A DNA stretch of 10,804 nucleotides from Larix sibirica (lineage: Eukaryota; Streptophyta; Pinopsida; Pinales; Pinaceae): positions 6,447-17,250 of the forward strand of contig NWUY0300068640.1 in the NCBI GenBank assembly GCA_004151065.3, in the 5' to 3' direction. The position numbers and the translations under genes are program-made. The notes under the pieces are model-generated. The model was not told where the DNA came from. It worked only from the letters and a program-made list of their open reading frames with translations, and did no database searches. Below, piece after piece: positions 7,633 to 10,804 of this stretch (positions are counted from its first letter, which is position 1; each line of letters starts with the position of its first letter).

Positions 7633-9695
7633 TATAATTCCGTCCATTCTCTTAAATATTCGGTATATGGTAAGGTAAGGAATTGTTGGCATATATTTAT
7701 TTTTTGAGTTGTCTCAGGGAAATAATGTGTTAATTGTTGACATTCTCCTTTGTGGTTATGGGTTCCCACAAGATCCTTGAATGAATCGACCCTCTTGGCC
7801 CACTGGTGGATTTCCTGTCAATCACCACCTCACAATATGCAACCAATGCATTAGTTACAATCATAACATTACCGCATAGAAAGAAATTCACATGGTACCT
7901 CCCACATGTAAACATGAGAAAATAATGTCCTTGACATCATATCATATTAATAAATCACATACTCATGCATATGTCGCCATAAATCATCTTCTCACAAAGA
8001 ACCATTGTAAGGACCATATGTCACTACATCATGACCTAAAAGCAATGCATCAAATGGAACCACATGGTAAATACTAGGTACTAGATGGCATAAAATCATG
8101 TATATGATAATCATCTCAACACAGAGCATATGCAAATCAATAGAATATTATGAACATTATTTTCATGATTCATCAACAAAATCAAAGTCACTAGCAAATA
8201 TACAAGTAATGATTACCCAAATATCACGTCCGGTGCAAGAAATATCATCAAACCATCCATTATCATGAAATAATATGAATGCTATATGATATCATCGACA
8301 TACTGACCATCTTTGATTATTGTTTCTCATCGTAGAATAAAGATATTGATATTTTATGGGGTATCTATAACCTATACATCAATCGAATGCTAGATATTTT
8401 CATATGTTTTCCCCACTTGAGTGAACAATTAAGATTTTCAAGTAAAATTCAATCATCTAGAGTCACAGGATCGAGTGAAATAATTTTCATAGTCTTGTAT
8501 ATCTTTTGATCACTACCCATGGTTCTTACATCGCTTCACATCTTTGGATTACTCAATCCAAGGGCTGTTATATCCAATAGCATGTAAAGAGTTGGACACT
8601 AGTTCATCATTATGTAAGCTTTCTATTGTGCTTAATCCATCTGGTTGAAGGAATGATAAGTCCACAATGATCTATCCGTCACATATAACGATCATTATTC
8701 ATGGTTAGAAGGGTTAACCTACCTTATCCAATGCAAATCCGGTCATTGCTATACAAGCTTCTTACACACGGTCTACTTCCCTTGCCTTTGAAGGTCTATA
8801 ATCCCAACAGTAGAGAAGTGTTATATACTTTAAACATTTAAACCTTTATACATTTTCCCTTGTACAAGTTGTCATCATAAAATCACCCCATCACAAGATG
8901 TCATCATCAAAAGATTCACATGACGTTACTACAAACCATCATAAGGATAAATTCAATCATTAAGTATAATTGAACCACAAAAGTATAATCCCGTGATCTA
9001 TACTACCTAACCTCTTATTGCGATGATTTGGATTCAAAGAGTGGAATTCATTCTAGATCTTAAATGGATTGATAGGATATATTATGGAATCTACTTAGAT
9101 CCACCCTATATCTTTGTCAATCCTTGATGAATTATTCATTACAACAATTATAAATTCACTACTCGAATCCCCTAGTTTTATTCTATAACTTATAATTTGG
9201 CATTACTTCCTTTATAACAAGTATTTGTACCCAAATACCTTCTAACATGCAAGTTTCATGGCAATCAAGTTGACATGATTGTCATTTTTTTAATTATTCC
9301 ATAATATTAATCATCTAGATCACTTAAACCCAACCAAATAATGTAACTCGAGTGTCAACTACCAAGCACGCACTTCCATTGTATTAATGGTTTGAACCAT
9401 GCCCCTTTTACTTCATGTTATACTTTCCATCATAATTACCATTACCTAATGATATGTCAACCTTCAACCCATACTATGATTTCTTTACCATGCTATCACT
9501 GGTTAAGTCCCTCTTCCTTGATCCAGAAGGTCCATATACTTATAAACACACCGTTGCTATACTTGAAACTTTTGTACCTTAACATGGGTTTTCAAAACAA
9601 GACTTCACCATATCACTATCGACTAGTCGTTAGATTGGTCAAAATATTCAATTCAAACTCAAACCTCTTATTTGACACGCTTTGCAACGCCAATT

Positions 9696-10371
9696 AAGAA
9701 TTAAAAGAAATGAAAATTTGGTACCTTTCAATACGTAAGACGTTGACGTGTAATGCAAGATGTCTTTTGCCCATCACTCTCGTCGAAACAATGCTTGCAA
9801 TCTTCCTGAAACTATGCTGACAAGTATACCAAATCACCTAAAACTATAATACCATTTTCAATAGCTTGAGAGAATTAAAGTTGGAATATGCTTGTAGAAT
9901 ATGAGAATGTGTTCAAAAGGGTCGCAATAATAATTACCCCGATTGACGATCTCAAACTCGAGAACACTATATATTTAATACTACAATAGCAAGAATCCAA
10001 TGAGCTATAAAGGGAGGTTAGGGATGTGAATTTAGGGAAAATATAGTACGGGGTGAATTTGCGCATTACATTAAATTAAGGTAAAATTAAGATATTATAA
10101 AATCTATAATATACGCTACAAGAGTGAATCTATGTAAAGGAGGATGGAGGATATATAATATATCTTCTAGATTAACAAATGCGAGTAATTTTATTGTAAG
10201 AAACTTTGCAACAAAGTGGTCTCCTTTACTAACATCTCGAAAGTGATCTTTTTATTCATGGGTTTTAGATTTATTTGCAGATAAGTTTTTGGAATGGCAA
10301 TGAGTGGAGGGGGCATTGCTTTTTCATAAAGAGATATCTACATGAGTGTATGGTGATAGAACCTAGTGTAA
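9696..10371. other. Unannotated AT-rich region right of copy B; no gene seen
   Basis: No coding frame, RNA gene or similarity to other parts of the window is visible. Three ACGT cores lie within 17 bases at 9733-9749, about 40 bases past the end of copy B. Purine-rich, G-over-C sequence appears from about 10010 onward. Confidence 0.5.
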
Positions 10372-10560
10372 AGTAATAAATTTTTCGTGTTAGCAAAGAT
10401 TGCATATATTTCGTTGAGAGTTGAGATTGCTAGTCATATATTCGATCAAGAGTTGAGATTGTACGGAATTCATCCTACAATTGATGAAGCCGTCGACATG
10501 AAATTACAACATGTCCTCCATCACTGTTCATCACGATCGGACAATTCTTGGTTGGAGTCC
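10372..10560 (+). pseudogene. Stop-free stretch related to the decayed frame at 1127-1597
   Basis: After TAA at 10369-10371 the frame is open up to the LTR-like boundary at 10561/10562 and happens to stay open to the window end. The last 29 codons (10474-10560) align in frame and without gaps with 1268-1354. They encode a segment containing IDEAVDMKLQHVL and SDNSW, which I do not recognise. Upstream codons do not match the left copy. A 13-base string, AGAGTTGAGATTG, occurs twice (10417-10429 and 10449-10461). This may be a gene fragment or a non-coding repeat. Confidence 0.25.
10474..10560 (+). repeat. 87-bp outer direct repeat, right copy
   Basis: This is the ungapped partner of 1268-1354 (15 mismatches by hand count). 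Its right end abuts the TGTTAG start at 10562, so the homology was probably cut by insertion of the element there. Confidence 0.8.
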
Positions 10561-10561
10561 T

Positions 10562-10804
10562 TGTTAGGATGCCCAATAGGGAAGGGAAGCAGATTAACTG
10601 AACAAAGCCAAATACTCACAAGCAGATGCACCACAAAGACAAAGAGAATTGGCTTGAAAAACACATTTATCTCATTAATGTGTGTACATATAAATACATA
10701 TGAGAATGACTCTTGGATTCCAAATTCCAAGGTGTCTCTTGGACTCTTAATGGATGTGTTCCTATTCACGTATGACATTTCACATTCTTTTCTCATCAGT
10801 TTGG
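10562..10804 (+). mobile_element. Putative LTR of an LTR retrotransposon (5' part, cut by the window end)
   Basis: The sequence begins TGTTAGGATGCCC, a start typical of plant LTRs (TG at the terminus), exactly one base after the 87-bp homology breaks off. A TATA box (TATAAATA, 10689-10696) about 130 bases in fits an LTR promoter in the plus orientation. The candidate target-site duplicate on the left is GTCCT (10557-10561), and the related uninterrupted site in the left copy reads GTCCC at 1351-1355. Neither the LTR end, the primer-binding site nor any protein is in view, so copia versus gypsy cannot be decided. Minus-strand openness across this region has no coding support. Confidence 0.5.
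10689..10696 (+). promoter_or_regulatory. TATA box of the putative LTR promoter
   Basis: TATAAATA is a strong plant TATA element. It is placed about 130 bases inside the presumed LTR. Its direction suggests transcription toward the right edge of the window. Confidence 0.4.

Larger units (their letters stand above)
6689..9695 (+). repeat. 3.0-kb direct repeat, copy B
   Basis: This ~3007-bp segment is collinear with and in the same orientation as 1654-4686. It holds its own versions of the 29-bp pair (from 6798), the T/A tract (7141-7258) and the 46-bp pair (from 7542). Copy-specific differences are point changes and short indels spread throughout, as expected for old, independently decaying copies. 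Open frames present in one copy are generally broken or not conserved in the other. After 9695 the sequence differs completely from that following copy A. No gene is seen in this 3-kb stretch. Confidence 0.9.

Noticed and set aside
1654-9695. A standard LTR retrotransposon with the 3-kb copies as LTRs.
   Set aside because: Not adopted as the main call: no primer-binding site, polypurine tract, target-site duplication or gag/pol could be found, and the ends have only a weak TG...CA reading that copy-specific changes make uncertain.
9392-9697. A 101-codon open frame at the end of copy B.
   Set aside because: The equivalent frame in copy A (from 4344) starts differently and ends after 60 codons; the frame is not conserved and has no domain.
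10521-10796. A 91-codon minus-strand open frame at the right edge.
   Set aside because: It runs across the junction between the 87-bp repeat and the LTR-like sequence and has no recognisable domain.
1-10804. CRISPR array, tRNA or rRNA genes, bacterial-type operon.
   Set aside because: No regularly spaced repeats with spacers, no tRNA cloverleaf or rRNA-like stretch, and no clustered intact genes were seen.

Overview
The window looks like intergenic, repeat-filled DNA from a plant nuclear genome. It is AT-rich, has almost no intact coding sequence, and carries the 3' end of a plant-type LINE plus, at the right edge, what looks like the start of an LTR retrotransposon. The low gene density and the quantity of old, diverged repeats would suit a large plant genome such as a conifer, but that is inference; nothing in the window fixes the species. 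No functional host gene is supported, and I do not see a novel enzymatic system.

Layout. (1) Positions 1-~1066: the 3' part of a LINE ORF2, with a CCHC-type knuckle followed by an RNase H domain whose four acidic residues are present, then a short 3' UTR with AATAAA and a T-run. A 90-bp in-frame tandem duplication with a lone N at its junction interrupts the RNase H domain. (2) ~1127-1597: a decayed reading frame with three stops, unrecognised. An 87-bp part of it (1268-1354) recurs ungapped at 10474-10560, about 83% identical. (3) 1654-4686 and 6689-9695: two direct copies of a ~3.0-kb sequence, about 91-94% identical in the two stretches I compared by eye, each carrying the same internal 29-bp and 46-bp tandem repeats. 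(4) 4687-6688: a ~2-kb unique core between the copies, with a TAACCC-rich AT tract, a low-confidence minus-strand open stretch and a hairpin just before copy B. (5) 9696-10371: AT-rich sequence without a recognisable gene. (6) 10372-10560: a stop-free stretch ending in the second copy of the 87-bp segment. (7) 10562-end: a TGTTAG-starting sequence with a TATA box, which begins one base after the 87-bp homology stops; this is best read as an LTR cut by the window edge.

The arrangement is nested: 87-bp segment, 3-kb copy, unique core, 3-kb copy, 87-bp segment, all in direct orientation. It resembles an LTR element with 3-kb LTRs and a gene-less 2-kb interior. However, I could not find a primer-binding site, polypurine tract or matching target-site duplication, so the safer description is a diverged direct duplication of a non-coding repeat. 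The only recognisable molecular functions are retrotransposition parts: RNase H of the LINE and the putative LTR promoter.
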